This document shows positions 1 to 11,935 of a stretch of 64,000 bases of DNA, piece by piece. A program made the position numbers and the translations under genes. Within the stretch, counting starts at the first letter, position 1; every line of letters begins with the position of its first letter. The notes under the pieces were generated by a model. It worked only from the letters and a program-made list of their open reading frames with translations. It ran no database searches and was not told the origin of the DNA. The stretch comes from Topomyia yanbarensis (lineage: Eukaryota; Arthropoda; Insecta; Diptera; Culicidae), in NCBI RefSeq assembly GCF_030247195.1, contig NC_080671.1, positions 16,194,843-16,258,842 on the forward strand. The letters are read 5' to 3'.

Positions 1-730
1 CTTAGGTCAGTGAAGATACTGGAGTGCAAACGTTTGCATTCAGCATCGGTCGCAGCTGACGGGAAGAAAACATATGTCAACTCAGACTCTTATCGGGTGA
101 CCTTCGCCGGTTCTGCTCTACCCAAGAACCTCATCTTAGACAAGGTTCGTGTTCGCCTCTTTGTGTCGCGGTTCATGAGCTGTAGTTAATTGCAAGAAAT
201 TGGGACACACAGCCTCCCATTGTAGCAAATAAGGCCCGTTGTGGGAAATGCGGTGGGAATCATGCGGATAATTCCTGTGGAAGAAATGTCGAAAAGTGTC
301 TCTACTGTGGGGGAAACCTACATGATCTCCCTTCATGTCCCGCGTACAAACAGCGCAAGGTGAACCTTAAGCGTTCTGTTCAGGGACGCTCTAAGCGATC
401 TTTTGCAGAAATGCTTAAGATAGCTATGCCACTGGTTTCTACGAACATCTATACCAACTTGTCTATTGACGAAGACGACTGTGATGAACCCCAGGAGGGA
501 ACATCTTCTGCCGTGCCTACAAGCAATAGACAAAGGAGGAACATTTCCTCTCCCAAGCTTCGTCGTAAAGGTTAGAAGGTGTCTTTTCATGGCCCCCCTT
601 AAAATAACTACTCAAGGAAGAACTGGTGCAAAACCGACGCAAGTCGCTCCCGGTCTCAGTAACCTGAGCTCAGAAAAGGAGTTCCCAGCACTTCCAGGAA
701 CATCAAAAACCCTAAGTGTTCCCATATCTT
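1..730 (+). pseudogene. Family A ORF1 (gag) C-terminal remnant with CCHC-type knuckles
   Basis: Gag proteins of non-LTR elements bind the element RNA. Here a broken knuckle (CKKLGHTASHC, 191-223) is followed in another frame by CGKCGGNHADNSC (240-278) and CLYCGGNLHDLPSC (297-338), then a basic serine-rich tail. Compared with the copy at 13.3 kb, this copy has one extra A in the short A-run just after the first knuckle, which accounts for the frame change. The reading frame enters from outside the window. No intact ORF remains. The relation to gag is solid from the tandem C-x2-C-x4-H-x4-C pattern. Confidence 0.75.
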
Positions 731-1003
731 AGTCAGAAAAAGAAACCAGCGCTGGCTTAATAAATTTCTCTGACATTGTGGACCGTATTTTTACAGCAAT
801 AAATATTTCTGATCCTCTTAAAAACAACTGGATAAGCTTTCTCCTCGCAGTAAAAACATTATTGATACAGTTCACTGCGAAATGCCCCCTCCTTTTAGCG
901 ATTGTATCCTTCGATGGCGAATTCCTCGAACGAGGTCAAGGATTTAATCACTGTGCTATAGTGGAATTGCAGAAGCATTATCCCGAAAATCAATTCATTT
1001 AAA

Positions 1004-2021
1004 ATCTTACTAATGAACTTGAAATGCGATGCATTTGCACTATGCGAGACATGGCTCACTTAAGAAATAACCCTACACTTCCACGATTTTAATATTATTC
1101 GCTTGGATCGAGAAGACTCTTACGGAAGAGTACTTTCGGGGATCCAAATTCTTTCAATCGAATCGACTTCCTCTCGACACCAGGCATTGAAGTTGTCGCT
1201 TGCCAAACCAGAATTAAAGGCAAAGACCTTTGCATTGCTTCCACCTACATCCTCCCTAGAGCCTCAGTTAGCTACCGTCGGCTTTGCGATATTGCGGAAC
1301 TCCTTCCCGCACCGAGGCTAGTTTTAGGTGACTTCAACTCCCACGGTACGGCATGGAGTTGCCTTCATGACGACAATCGATCTACCCTACAACTTCAATA
1401 TGGCCGTTTTGAATATTGGTGAAATGACACGGATTCCTGCCCCTCCAGTGCGTCTGAGCGCCTTAGACCTGTCCCTCTGCTCGCCATCGCTGCGGTTAGA
1501 TAGCGTGTGGAAGGTAGCGACCATCTGACGATCGTAATTAATATTGCTAACTGTTCAGGGCCATCGAATACAATTAATGTTTCGTATGACCTCACACGAA
1601 ATATTGATTGGAAGAGCTACGCGTCTGCGATATCCGAAAAAGTAGATTAAACACAAGAGCTTCCTCCGGAGGAAGAGTACGGGTTCATGACTGGCTTGAT
1701 TCTCGATGCCGCGATTTAAGCTCAGACTAAACGCATAACAGACGCGAACTCTCGCGGGCGTCCTCCTAACCCGTGGAGGGATAAAGAGTGCTCAGACGTG
1801 TACGCGTAGAAGGCCGCCGCGTATAAGACCATCCGGGACGATGGGCTGCCAGCTAGCTACCGACAGTACGCGATGGCGGAAACGCGCATGAAGAGTTTGA
1901 TGAAAGCCAAAAAACGTAGCTACTGGCGTCGGTTCGTCGACGGGCTAACGAGAGAAACATCGATGAGCACTCTTTCGGGCACGGCCCGGCCTTACGAAAC
2001 CGGAACAGTACAAAAGAGAGC
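1004..2021 (+). pseudogene. Family A endonuclease domain and linker, decayed
   Basis: Across several frames there are pieces typical of apurinic-endonuclease-type EN domains: a CETWLT-like segment near 1045, a GDFNSHGTAWS-like segment near 1328-1362 and a GSDHLTIVI-like segment near 1515-1545. The EN nicks target DNA to prime reverse transcription. Stop codons and frame changes separate these pieces. Downstream a basic linker (for example KAKKRSYWRRFVDGL near 1905-1945) leads to the RT. The order and spacing fit ORF2 of this family. Confidence 0.6.
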
Positions 2022-3045
2022 GTGGAATATTCAAACCATTGCATATTCGATTTTGCCAAGAAGGTTTGTGCGGATTCCGCCCTGGCACAGAAGATCTACT
2101 GGGCCGCGTCTCTTCACGATAACGCGGACGAAACACCGTTTTCGATGGTGGAGTTCTCACTTGTTCTCTTGTCGTGTAACAATAAACTCGAAGGGCCAGA
2201 CGGAATGAATTTATTTAATAAGTTTCTTGAGGGTAACATTGTCCCTCATGACTGGAGGCAAGCGAAGGTCATCGCCTTCCAAAAACCAGGAAAACTAGCC
2301 TCCGACCACAACTCGTATCGACCGATTGCAATGCTGTCCTGTATCCGAAAGTTGTTTGAGAAAATGATCTTGTTTCGCCTCGACAATTGGCCTGAAGCAA
2401 ATGGCTTACTGTCAGATACACAATTTGGTTTCAGCAAAGGAAAAGGGACGAACGATTGTCTTGCGTTGCTCTCAACAGAAATTCAAATGGTCTATGCTAG
2501 CAAAGAGCAGATGGCATTAGTTTTCCTAGATATAAAGGGGGCTTTTGGTTCAGTTTCTGTCAAAATTCTTTCTCAGAAGCTGCACCAACATGGTCTTTCA
2601 CCGACTCTAAACAACTTTTTGCTAAATTTGATGTTTGAAAAACACGTGTATTTTTCGCATGATGATTTATCGACATCACGAATTAGCTACATGGGTTTCC
2701 CCCATGGCTCATGTCTAAGTTCCCTGCTCTACAATTTTTAGGTGAATGACATTGACGATTGTCTTGCCAATTCATGCACTCTAAGGTAACTTGCAGACGA
2801 CGGGGTGGTCTCTGTTACAGGGCCCAAAGCTGCCGATCTGCAAGGACCATTGCAAGATACTTTGGACAATTTGTCTGCTTGGGCTCTCCAGCTGGGTATC
2901 GAGTTCTCCACGGAGCAAACTGAATTGGTTGTCTTTTCTAGAAAGCGTGAGCCAGCGCAACTCCAGCTTCTATTAATGGGTGTAACGATCAAACAGTTCT
3001 TGAAAAAAATATCTCGGGGTCTGGGTCGACTCTAAAGGTACCTGG
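2022..3045 (+). pseudogene. Family A reverse transcriptase domain, interrupted
   Basis: The longest open stretch is 2022-2741. It contains RT fingers (IAFQKPGKLASDHNSYRPIA), the QFGFSKGKGTND block, motif A (FLDIKGAFGSVS near 2521-2556) and motif B (MGFPHGSCLSSLLYNF). A TAG at 2739-2741 interrupts the frame, which then continues through VNDIDDCLANSCTLR, a second stop, and LADDGVVSVTG carrying the DD pair of the catalytic motif. The second aspartate of motif A (usually AFD) reads as glycine, and the usual PQG of motif B reads PHG. RT converts element RNA to cDNA at the nicked target; this copy cannot. Confidence 0.85.
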
Positions 3046-4466
3046 GGATGTCACATTAGGTATCTGAAACAGAAATGCCAACAAAGGATCAATTTTCTCC
3101 GGACAATTACTGGTACATGGTGGGGTGCCCAACCATGAGACCTGATCAGGCTATACCAAACAACGATATTGTCCGTGATGGAGTACGGGTATTTCTGTTT
3201 CCGCTCTGCTGCGAACATACACTTCATCAAACTGGAGAGAATCCAGTATCGTTGCTTGCGCATTGCCTTGGCTTGCTTGTACTCTACCCATACGATGAGT
3301 CTCGAAGTGCTGGCGGGCGTTCTACCGCTGAAAAATCGATTTTGGGAACTCTCATATCGATTTCTCATCCGATGCGACATCTTGAACCCGTTGGTGATTG
3401 AAAACTTCGAGAGGCTAGTCGAGCTTAATTTAATTTATGACCTTGTACTTCGACTACATGCATCAATCGTTCTTCATATAATCTCAACCACGTCCGTCTC
3501 CTACATACTTCTGATTGTACTGTATTGTTCGACACATCCATGAAGGAAGAGATTCGTGGAATCCCGGACCATATACGCCCGCAAGTGATCCCTAATATAT
3601 TTTATAATAAATTCCGAGAAGTCAACTGCGACAAAATGTTTTACACCGACGGATCAAATCTCGATGGGTCCACTGGCTTCGGTATCTTCAATGATAATGT
3701 CACCGCTTCATTCAAGCTCAATGATCCTGCTTCAGTTTACGTCACCGAATTAGCTGCTATTCAGTATATCCTTGGGATCATCACTACTTCATCATTTCTG
3801 ACAGTATCAGCTCTATCAAGGCTCTTCGTGCGGTGAAGCCTAAAAAGCAATTCCCGTATTTTCTGGGGAAGATACGGGAGTCTCTGCACAAGTTATCTGA
3901 AAAATCTTACCCGATTACCTTTGTTTGGGTCCCCTCTCATTGCTCTATCCCGGGCAATGAAAAGGCCGACTCTTTAGCAAAGGTGGGCGCATTAGATGGA
4001 GACATACGAAAGACCAATCAGCTTCGACGATTTATTAAGTATATGTCGTCAGAGGACACTCAACAATTGGCAAACCTCGTGGAGCAATGGGGAACTTGGA
4101 CGATGGCTACATTCGATTATCCCAAAGGTATCAACAAAGCTTTGGTTCGGGGGGATAGATGTGGGTCGAGATTTCATACGTGTAATGTCCCGGCTTATGT
4201 CCAACCACTACACATTGGAAGCGCATTTGCGGCGTATTGGGCTTGCAGAGAGTAGTCTGTGCGCTTGTGACGAGGGCTATCACGACATCGAGCACGTTGT
4301 CTGGGTGTGCGCCGGGCGTTGTGACGCCAGGTCTCAGTTAAAGAATTCCCTTCGGGCCCAAGGTAGACCGTCCAATGTCCCAGTTCGTGATATTCTGGCG
4401 AATCGCGATCTCCCATATATGTCCCTCATTTACATTTTTATCAAAACTACATATATCCTAATTTAG
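3046..4466 (+). pseudogene. Family A RT thumb/connection and RNase H domain, frameshifted
   Basis: The segment 3169-3423 encodes a connection region (FCFRSAANIHFIKLERIQYR and on). RNase H follows: MFYTDGSNLDGSTGFGIF (3635-3690) carries the first catalytic Asp, VTELAAIQYILG the Glu. After a frame change near 3830 comes FVWVPSHCSIPGNEKADSLA (3920-3980) with the conserved His-Gly-Asn-Asp-containing C-terminal motif. A last frame change near 4000 leads to the cysteine-bearing tail (SLCACDEGYHDIEHVVWVC), ending at the TAG after 4464. RNase H removes RNA from the RNA-DNA hybrid. At least three frame changes show it is dead. Confidence 0.8.
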
Positions 4467-5150
4467 CCCATCTCCTTTATTATCGTTTTTAGAAGTTCCC
4501 TGTTCTGTCTTGCGGAGCCGACCAACACCAGAGTTTTATTATATTACAACCGTCGCCCTTACCACGCCTGCATAAAAAGAATTGAAAGCGAGAGCAGGTC
4601 GATGGTCTTGAAAGATTCCACGCGGGTCCGACGAATTCCGCCCGGCAATCCGTTCCTTGACAGTTTAGTAACCTGGGGCTCTAACTCATGCCGTTGATCT
4701 CCCGTTTGCCTGAAGGTTATAAGTTTTGTTCTTCCCCTGCCATCGTGTCCGCGCACTCTCCCCTGTCCCCGATTCAACTGCTGCTATTGTTAAAAAAACA
4801 AACTTGTATCATATTCCTAGTTTTAGAATAGCTTTGAACTTTTTAATAAAAAAAAACTATTCATCCCCTTCTTGTAAGATAGCTGTGAAATTTTTCATAA
4901 AAACTTGTTCCTCTCCTTGTATATTAATATGTATTCCTAGTCTTAAGATATCTGTAGTTTTTTTTCCTTAGAAAATCTATTGTTCAATCTTGTGTATCGA
5001 ATAGTATATTTAGCATTAAGATAGTAGTAAAATATTAAAAAAAATGTTCATTGTAACCTCTTAGTTTTAAGATATTTAAAATGTTAAAAAAAGCAATTTG
5101 GCACCGCCAAGCTAACGCATTTGTGCGAACTGAATAAAAAAATAAATTTT
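4467..5150 (+). other. Probable 3' untranslated region of family A element
   Basis: After the last stop there is a moderately GC-rich stretch to about 4770. An A/T-rich part follows in which a unit like CCTAGTTTTAAGATAGCTGT plus an A/T run recurs in degenerate form at about 4817, 4873, 4933, 5015 and 5063. It ends at an A/T-rich tail near 5150. No ORF of note. Assigned to the element by position and tail only. Confidence 0.45.
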
Positions 5151-7790
5151 AGTTATCTTGGGATACTTCTAAAATTTATAATTATTGATTCCTCTTATTC
5201 GTTAAAAACGATTTTTGGAAGTGCAAAACACGCCTTGCATGTTCACGTAATTTCCCATCGTACCCCAAATACATAGAAGAAGACGATCAATTCTCGATTC
5301 TCGTTCCAATGGTTAACATATTCACAGAACAGGAAGCTACGGTAGCTAACATATTCATTGCAAATCAGCCAACGATAATTTACAGTATCGCCTTGTGTGA
5401 GCTTGCAGTGTTAAACCCGTTTTCAGTTGCCCCAAGAAGAAGCATGCAGTCTAAGCGATATTATCTTAATGGATCTTCCGCCGCGCTGCCGACTTCGGAC
5501 ACAACTCATGAACTCACCGATGTGATGTCAAACCATGACTCTGCAAGCCAACAATTTTCGTTAAATTTCCCATGACGAATAAGCGGTAGCTATACAGGCT
5601 GAAGAAAAAAAAACTTCCTACAGGCATGAAGTTGCAACTTTCGCAGAAAAAGCTAAACGAGCATTTGCATTTATACAGGTACAGTCAATACCGTTTGGAC
5701 CACGAATGAAATGTACAATCGGGTTTGCTACTGTACTAGGACTAATCACAACTTGCGTCATTTGAAGTGTCTCCAAGTTCTGATTGAAACCATGCACATA
5801 GCGTAGGCAGAACCTCCATTGTGCTTGCCTTGAGAATATTCAAATTAATCTACTACTGAATTTAGCCGCCTTCGTTAAGCTGTTGGCTGCCGTTGTAGCA
5901 AGCTAATTGTCTTGGTGGGAAGAATCACGTCCACCGAGGGACTTATCGCAACCGGCAGATCTTGACAAGGCTTTATGACCGAGTGCGGTAGTAAATCATC
6001 GCACGTTTCTCTATCTGTCGCTGTCGCCGAATGAATATATGTCGAGCGTCAAGATGATACATTCGAGCTGGACGTGCAGAATATTATTATCTGCCCGGCT
6101 CTATTTATTCTGATATTTATTGTACCCCGTTATGACCCGCAAGTGCATTTTCAAAACTAATCCTCACCAAATGGCTCAGGTAATTATTCGCTAAATTTAT
6201 TCCCAAGTTGAACCCATTTTTGCATCCCAATCCAAATTTATGGCTCGCCATTTCCACCGGCGTTAATTCTTATCATAATTTCTGATTAAATAACAATTCC
6301 CGCTCATTTGCCGTCCGATTGGAAAGCGCTCACGATCATTTATAATCTTAATCTCCGCTCGTTTCGATACGGGCTCTTTCTTGATGTACGCAATCTGCTG
6401 CCTCCTTGTCTTGCCTTGGCCGAAGCCGCAGCCGGAATCGGTGAAGAATTTTAAGCCGACTAGGAGCAGATTTTTAATCCCTTTTTTTCCCTACGGCAGC
6501 CGCATCTCGTTTGCAACAGCCGGCGACCCAGCCGAGTCGTCTTCCCACTGATGGCTAAGCTCAATTTATAGGTGATTAGATTGGTTGGTGATAAACTGAT
6601 TGAATCAGAGCTGCCGGTGCGCGGCGAGGAACTACTGCTGCACTGATTTTAGACCGGTTGACGAACGTTCGATAGTTTCATCGTCGTTTGGAAGTTTTGT
6701 TAAATTTTAAATTATATTTTAGAGGAAAATTTAAGAAATGCCTGCCAAAGACATAAATCAGATGCAAGTATTTTTTTTATCAACTTCACATGATACTGTG
6801 GATCAGTCTTGCTACCCTATATATAATCTCAATGCATCTTACTTACTTACTTGATATCCACATCATTGAGCTACTAGTCAGGTTCAGATTTCATATGTCT
6901 TCGAGCGTGGAAAAGTGACACAGCAACTTGTAACGACGGCAGCAAAAACCAGTTGCAGAAAAAGGCACATTTCATTGCTTCACCTCGAGTTTTGTTCAGT
7001 TTATTTTCGTCCCAGTTCCTTTTTACTTCACCTCAACTTTCCTTAAAATATCACCTAAAACTGAAAAATTTGGTATCCAACCTACGGTTACATTACAACG
7101 AAATTTCGTATCGCTACATACCTCATGTGAATCTTTCAAAGAGATCGTTACACTCTTATCGATTTAATGACAATTTTTCGAGTCCAAAACGGGTTTCCTA
7201 TAATGATATGCCGATTGGCATCAGAAGTTCAGGTCCTACTTGCTGGTGGCACTCGGCCAAACAGGTTAATTTATCATTATGTCTTAATTGATTGTTTCGA
7301 AATGATATACGGTCATTAGACTTCGGTTTGGATGCTGGTTTAATTTTTTAATGAACAAGAATAAAATGATTGAAGCACTTCTGTACTCCATGGAACAGTT
7401 GATAAATGGATATGTCCGATTGAAAATGAAATGACATGTCGTGAGTAATGATTTATATATAACCAGGATTTTGATAATATCATTGTATATGACAAAAACT
7501 TGTTTTCATGAAAAGAAATAGAAATGGAGGGTGAAATCAGAGATAACGTATGCTTTTTTACATTTTGATGTTAAATCGTTTAGACCCCTTTTAGTACCAT
7601 AATAGTAACAAGGAAACAGTGCAGGGCTATCACAATTTTTTTATTTTGAGTTTTGGCCAGGAATTTGCTCTAGTTACTCCTCTGTGCGAGACCGAAAATG
7701 CATCACTGCCTCGAAAATAATCTCAAAATATTCTGACCCATTACTCCTTGGAGTACCGTCTTTACGATTGGGTACATGTCAAAAAATCAG
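5151..7790. other. No recognised gene
   Basis: Unassigned DNA. Short open frames (5309-5575 plus; 6953-7291 plus, 112 codons) show no recognisable domain, signal peptide or codon bias. The part 6300-6660 is more GC-rich than its surroundings and could be old host non-coding DNA. I see no terminal inverted repeats, microsatellite or splice-bounded exon that I could defend. Confidence 0.5.
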
Positions 7791-7829
7791 GCGCTCACCG
7801 AAGGATGGTGTAATCTATAAGTAAACAAA

Positions 7830-8174
7830 GATGATCACAAATCCCGGGTAGACCCACATGCCAATTCTGTAACCAGACAGCCAACTATGGAAAAACATGC
7901 ACCGAAGCAACCAGTCAAAACTCATCTACTACAGCCACCTCTAACAAGCAGCCACCTACACATACATATAAACTAAAAACAACGACCCAATTAACCAACA
8001 ATGAAGGGACACGACCACGACAACCGATTCCAAACCAACAACTAGCATCACCGATAAAGGAGCAAATACCGATTAAGACGGATTTATAAAGAAAATAAGA
8101 AGCTCTAACCTTGAACAGCAAGAAAGCAGCATCGATGATGACATGGACGTGAACGTTAACGCAAGAGAAGCCGG
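7830..8174 (+). pseudogene. gag-like ORF1 remnant, 5' part, interrupted by an insertion
   Basis: The segment near 7843-7900 reads PGRPTCQFCNQTANYGKTC, a C-x2-C-x4-N-x4-C zinc knuckle in which the usual histidine is asparagine. It is followed by a Thr/Asn/Gln-rich tail with stops. The last codons before the insertion read DDDMDVNVNAREA. The frame resumes after the inserted element at 11725 as GLNDSQAG, so the two parts were once continuous. The knuckle plus polar tail fits the C-terminus of a non-LTR ORF1; the family is unknown. Confidence 0.5.
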
Positions 8175-8805
8175 GGTGACATTCCGCATCTCGATTCGAG
8201 TGACTCGATTCGAAACGTTTTGAAGTCGTTTCGACTAAATTGCGGCATTACGTATCGCATTCGACCAAGCGTTCGAGCTTGTTAGATTGCGGTACTAGAT
8301 TTCGACTGCCTGTTCGAGCACCACGGCTTACATATACTAGGCTAGCTCGTTAGAGTGTAAACATTTGACAAGAGCGCGTCATAGAAATCGTCGGCGAAAA
8401 CAATTTCATGAAATTCATATATTGTTTGCTGCTAACGAATGATCGGCACCTGGTTAATCACAAGGAAGCTATGCGGATGTCCAAAACCTATGCTATGATC
8501 AGAAAATTACGGTGGGATATGTTTTCTATGGCATGCATCCAAATTCCAGATTTACGCTAATAATCACATAGATGCACTGATTATCCACTGTGTATAGGGT
8601 AATTATGGCGTAATTTACGTCACAAATTCATTGCACACTATTTTTTCCACCGTAAGAGCTCAAATATTGTCAATTAACAACTTTCGAGAATTCCGTTTGT
8701 TTATCTCAACGATTTCTCTGACGTCACCGAAAACTGTCAATTCGCGGAATAGCAAGCCTCCTTTCTGTGAGCCGTGTTCGAGCGCAAACTGTCAAATAAG
8801 AGTAT

Positions 8806-10182
8806 ACACTGAGAAAAAATATTTTTAATTCTGCTACGAATAAGTTTCATAAAACCAACTTTAGAAAAATATAGGAATTGTTTTAATTTTAGTTTTTAGT
8901 TGCTTGTTATCGAAATATATTTGGATAAGTTTCGCAAATATAACTTTTTTTTCTAGTACACAATAGGGGTGAGCTCCTTGAAATAAAATAGATGTTGTCA
9001 AACATAGATCCAAAAAGATCCGATGTAATACGAAAATATGATTTTTTTCCTATTATGTACGAAAATTAAATTTACCCTTTCCAAAAATATTTATACTATA
9101 TAAAATAATTGATTAAAGAACGAATCATTTCGTTTCATTGACGAAAAATTGTTTAGACATCGATGATAACTTTTATGCACCGTACGGGCCAATCAACGTC
9201 AGATTTCCAAATAAAATTTTAGTTCATTCCAAATTTCTTTCTTGCATTCTTCGGCTAAAAATATTGGACAAGTATTTTTGTTATGGTTGAATATAATATT
9301 TACTTCAAGGTATGAGCTTTCAACTTTTGAAGTTAGAAAAATTGAACATTTTTCAATCGTTGATAGCTCGTAAAGTATTTGATGCATGGAAAAAATATTA
9401 AATATAAAAAGTTGCATTTTCGCATGGCCTTGCCGGAAAAATTGAGATTTTTTTAAAAGTTGGATCAATTTTTTTGCTTATTTTTTCTTCAAGTAATAAA
9501 AATCATGTTAGAAATATTGTGTAAAAATTTTGCAGTGGATCTCAAAATATTTTGCGAGATATTACAAATATAACATTAAAAAGGGCAATTTTACATTAAA
9601 CGCCATGTTATGGGGCAGCTTTAATTGAAATATCTCGTAAAGTAAGAAAGTTCTCAATATAATTAAAAATATTTTTATTGAATAAAAAAGTTATTAGTCC
9701 GAGCTTGGTTTTTCGATATCTTTCCACCATTTGCAGAATTCATAACATAAATAACAAAAAAAACTATTTCAGATTTTTATTGGTGAGTTCTATCGAAAAC
9801 GCACTTTTTATTATTAATAAATTTTTTGTACAACTAAGAGTTTTCGAGTTATCAGTGGTTGAAAAATAGGCCAATACATAAAATTCAAAAACTCATAATT
9901 TGAAAAAAATCTATCGTATTCAGCCAAAACAAAAAATAGATGTAAATTATTTTGTGCTAAGAATGCAAGAAAATTTTTGGTAGGAATTAAAATTGTAGTT
10001 GTAAATTTGACATGAAATAACCCGTACATTAAATATGTAAAACTACTCAACTTTTCGTTCATCAAGATGCCATTAGACGAAACGAACTATTTATAATGCG
10101 CGAAAATGCTTCGTTGCCGACAACGTGTAATGATTTTGTTCATCGTATAATTTTAATTCCACCTAAGAATTTTTTTCAGTGT
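8806..10182. mobile_element. 1.38-kb A/T-rich MITE-like element
   Basis: Left terminus ACACTGAGAAAAAATATTTT and right terminus (reverse complement) ACACTGAAAAAAATTCTTAG form a short imperfect terminal inverted repeat. The interior is very A/T-rich and has no meaningful ORF. It lies wholly inside the 8171-11726 element, so it is the younger insertion. A target duplication could not be fixed. Confidence 0.5.
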
Positions 10183-10697
10183 AAACAAGATTGCAGTTTG
10201 TTTTGTTTTTTTTTTCGATGAGCGTCAAATTCACAGAATATAAATAGTGAGAGCGATAAATAAATTGACCCAAGCATGTTCATAATCTGAACTTCTTATC
10301 ACAAAATTTTAATATATCTCGCTGTTTAAATTGATGCACCGAAACATCAAAATGCCTAGCTGGTAGTGAGTCTTATTCGGACCTCAGTCGCATGATGGAA
10401 TGTATTATCTGCAAAATGAGTTATTCACAATTATTGTTAGATTAAATAACATATTTAATATCTAAATAATTGTTTAAAACAACACAACTTCGAAACCGTT
10501 TTCCTCAAATCTTTTGGTAAATAATCATAGCGAGCACTGCCCTTTTCAATAAAAATGCCTAATTTTGCATTGAAATTTTGGTTTTCATGGTTTTTTTCAG
10601 GAAACTGATAGCTTCGAAAAGCAACATTTTTTTCAGCAATTGATGACGCAAAAATTTAAAAGCTAGTTCGGTAAAATATCCATTTTTAGTTGAAATA

Positions 10698-10975
10698 CAG
10701 TCGTGATTCGCTGGTTGGACATTTTTTAACTGGGCCGCTTTTTAGTTGGAACTCCGCTCGTTAGACCATTGTCAAACTATAAAGCATCTGAATGTTAAAA
10801 TCTTATGTCAAATATACTTTGACAATTAATCTGACAACTATTAGAGATGTGAATTGATGCATTTAGACTACTAACGTCTCCTTTGGAGAGTTTTTGGCAT
10901 CTGTCAGTCGGTCCAACTGACGAATAATATTCGTTAGTTGGACAGAGGTGTGGCCCAACTAGTGAATCACGATTG
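10698..10975. mobile_element. 278-bp TA-flanked MITE (Tc1/mariner/pogo-like ends)
   Basis: The left end CAGTCGTGATTCGCTGGTTG and the right end (reverse complement) CAATCGTGATTCACTAGTTG are inverted repeats, bordered by TA at 10696-10697 and 10976-10977. Subterminal GTTGGAC motifs are also inverted. CAG-starting ends with TA duplication are typical of pogo/Tigger and other Tc1/mariner relatives. There is no coding capacity. It is nested within the 3.55-kb element. Confidence 0.75.
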
Positions 10976-11724
10976 TAGTCAAGACAAAAATGCGTTTTCG
11001 TGTTTGCGGGTTTGTCCGTGTACTTGTTAGTTAATTATGCTGTTATAGCACACAAGATAATATTCTGTATTTTCATGCATTTAATACAAATGACGATATA
11101 ACACCTAATTCTGTTGGTGTATAAAACGTACATTATGGCATTGAATTCAAGGCAATATTGTGATATTGAAAACAATTGAGGTATAGTCGGGAACAAATGC
11201 ATCAATTAGAATATAAAATTGTTTAAATCAAGAATGATTGTGATTCTATACATCTAACAAATAGCAATTAGACAAGTCAAGGTGTCTTCACTTTGTTCCA
11301 TCGATTTGTTTTAACACTTTCTATTATTACTTGAAGTAAGATAATTTATTATCAATATTTAGTATTACTTTTTCCAAAAAAAGTATGTTCCGGATGGTGA
11401 AAATAGATATAACATAAAGTAACTCAAAGTACGTGGGAGCTTTTTTACACCTTTTATCCTCTAAGTATACCGAAATAAAAACACAAATCATAATCTCGAA
11501 CGACAGTCGACAGCAATAAAACTATCGAGCAAATACGTTCGACTCGAGTCGCTTTCGAGTACGATTGTTATGGTTCCATAATGCCAACACTTCTCGATAA
11601 TCTAGTACTTCTTCGAGCTAGCTCGGACGAAAATTTACTTTCGAACTCGGTTCGAAATACATAATGCGAAACAAGGTCGAGTCGATAGAATTTTGATCGA
11701 ATCGAGATGCGTAATGCCACCCCC

Positions 11725-11935
11725 GGACTGAATGACTCCCAAGCTGGGAAGGATAAGACAATTAATGCTTCACTGCCCTGGAAAAGGATCTCAACACGCA
11801 ACAGCAAAATGCGTCAATAAGATCTGGCGGACAGACATTATTTGTATTTTCACTTATTGTTAAAACTTAAAAGATCCATAGCTCAGTTGTGCTATGCGAA
11901 TTGAGCCGTGTCAAATAAACCTTTAGAAAAAAAAT
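11725..11935 (+). pseudogene. gag-like ORF1 remnant, 3' part, and downstream tail
   Basis: The frame interrupted at 8174 continues here: GLNDSQAGKDKTINASLPWK and on to a TAA near 11818. Downstream a short tail with GCTATGCGAATTGAGCC ends in AATAAACCTTTAGAAAAAAA, like the 3' end of an A-tailed retrotransposon. Joining both sides gives an uninterrupted 40-codon stretch across the insertion. That supports the view that the 3.55-kb element inserted into an already 5'-truncated retrotransposon copy. Confidence 0.5.

Larger units (their letters stand above)
1..5150 (+). mobile_element. Degenerate RNase H-bearing non-LTR retrotransposon (I/LOA group), family A copy 1
   Basis: The order gag zinc knuckles, AP-endonuclease-like segment, reverse transcriptase, RNase H and 3' untranslated region is read on the plus strand. 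Pieces lie in different frames with many stops, so the copy is dead. The left end is cut by the window edge. A second copy of the same family lies at 12800-14280 and shows which frameshifts belong to this copy. Possession of an RNase H domain after RT is known for the I, LOA and related groups; the exact clade cannot be fixed by eye. The 3' limit is placed at an A/T-rich tail (GAATAAAAAAATAAATTTT) near 5150 and is approximate. Confidence 0.85.
8171..11726. mobile_element. ~3.55-kb non-coding element with long inverted ends, nested in gag remnant
   Basis: Left end CCGGGGTGACATTCCGCATC and right end (reverse complement) CCGGGGGTGGCATTACGCAT are matching inverted repeats. Similarity continues as TCGA-rich sequence through roughly 8340 on the left and 11500 on the right. 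Both borders carry CCGG, which may be a target duplication or part of the ends. No transposase ORF is seen inside, and two smaller TIR elements (8806-10182 and 10698-10975) are nested in it. It behaves like a non-autonomous DNA element; superfamily unknown. Confidence 0.65.

Noticed and set aside
7915..8121. 68-codon minus-strand frame with Cys/Val-rich residues
   Set aside because: Opposite strand of the gag-like remnant, whose knuckle and frame continuity across the insertion are better supported.
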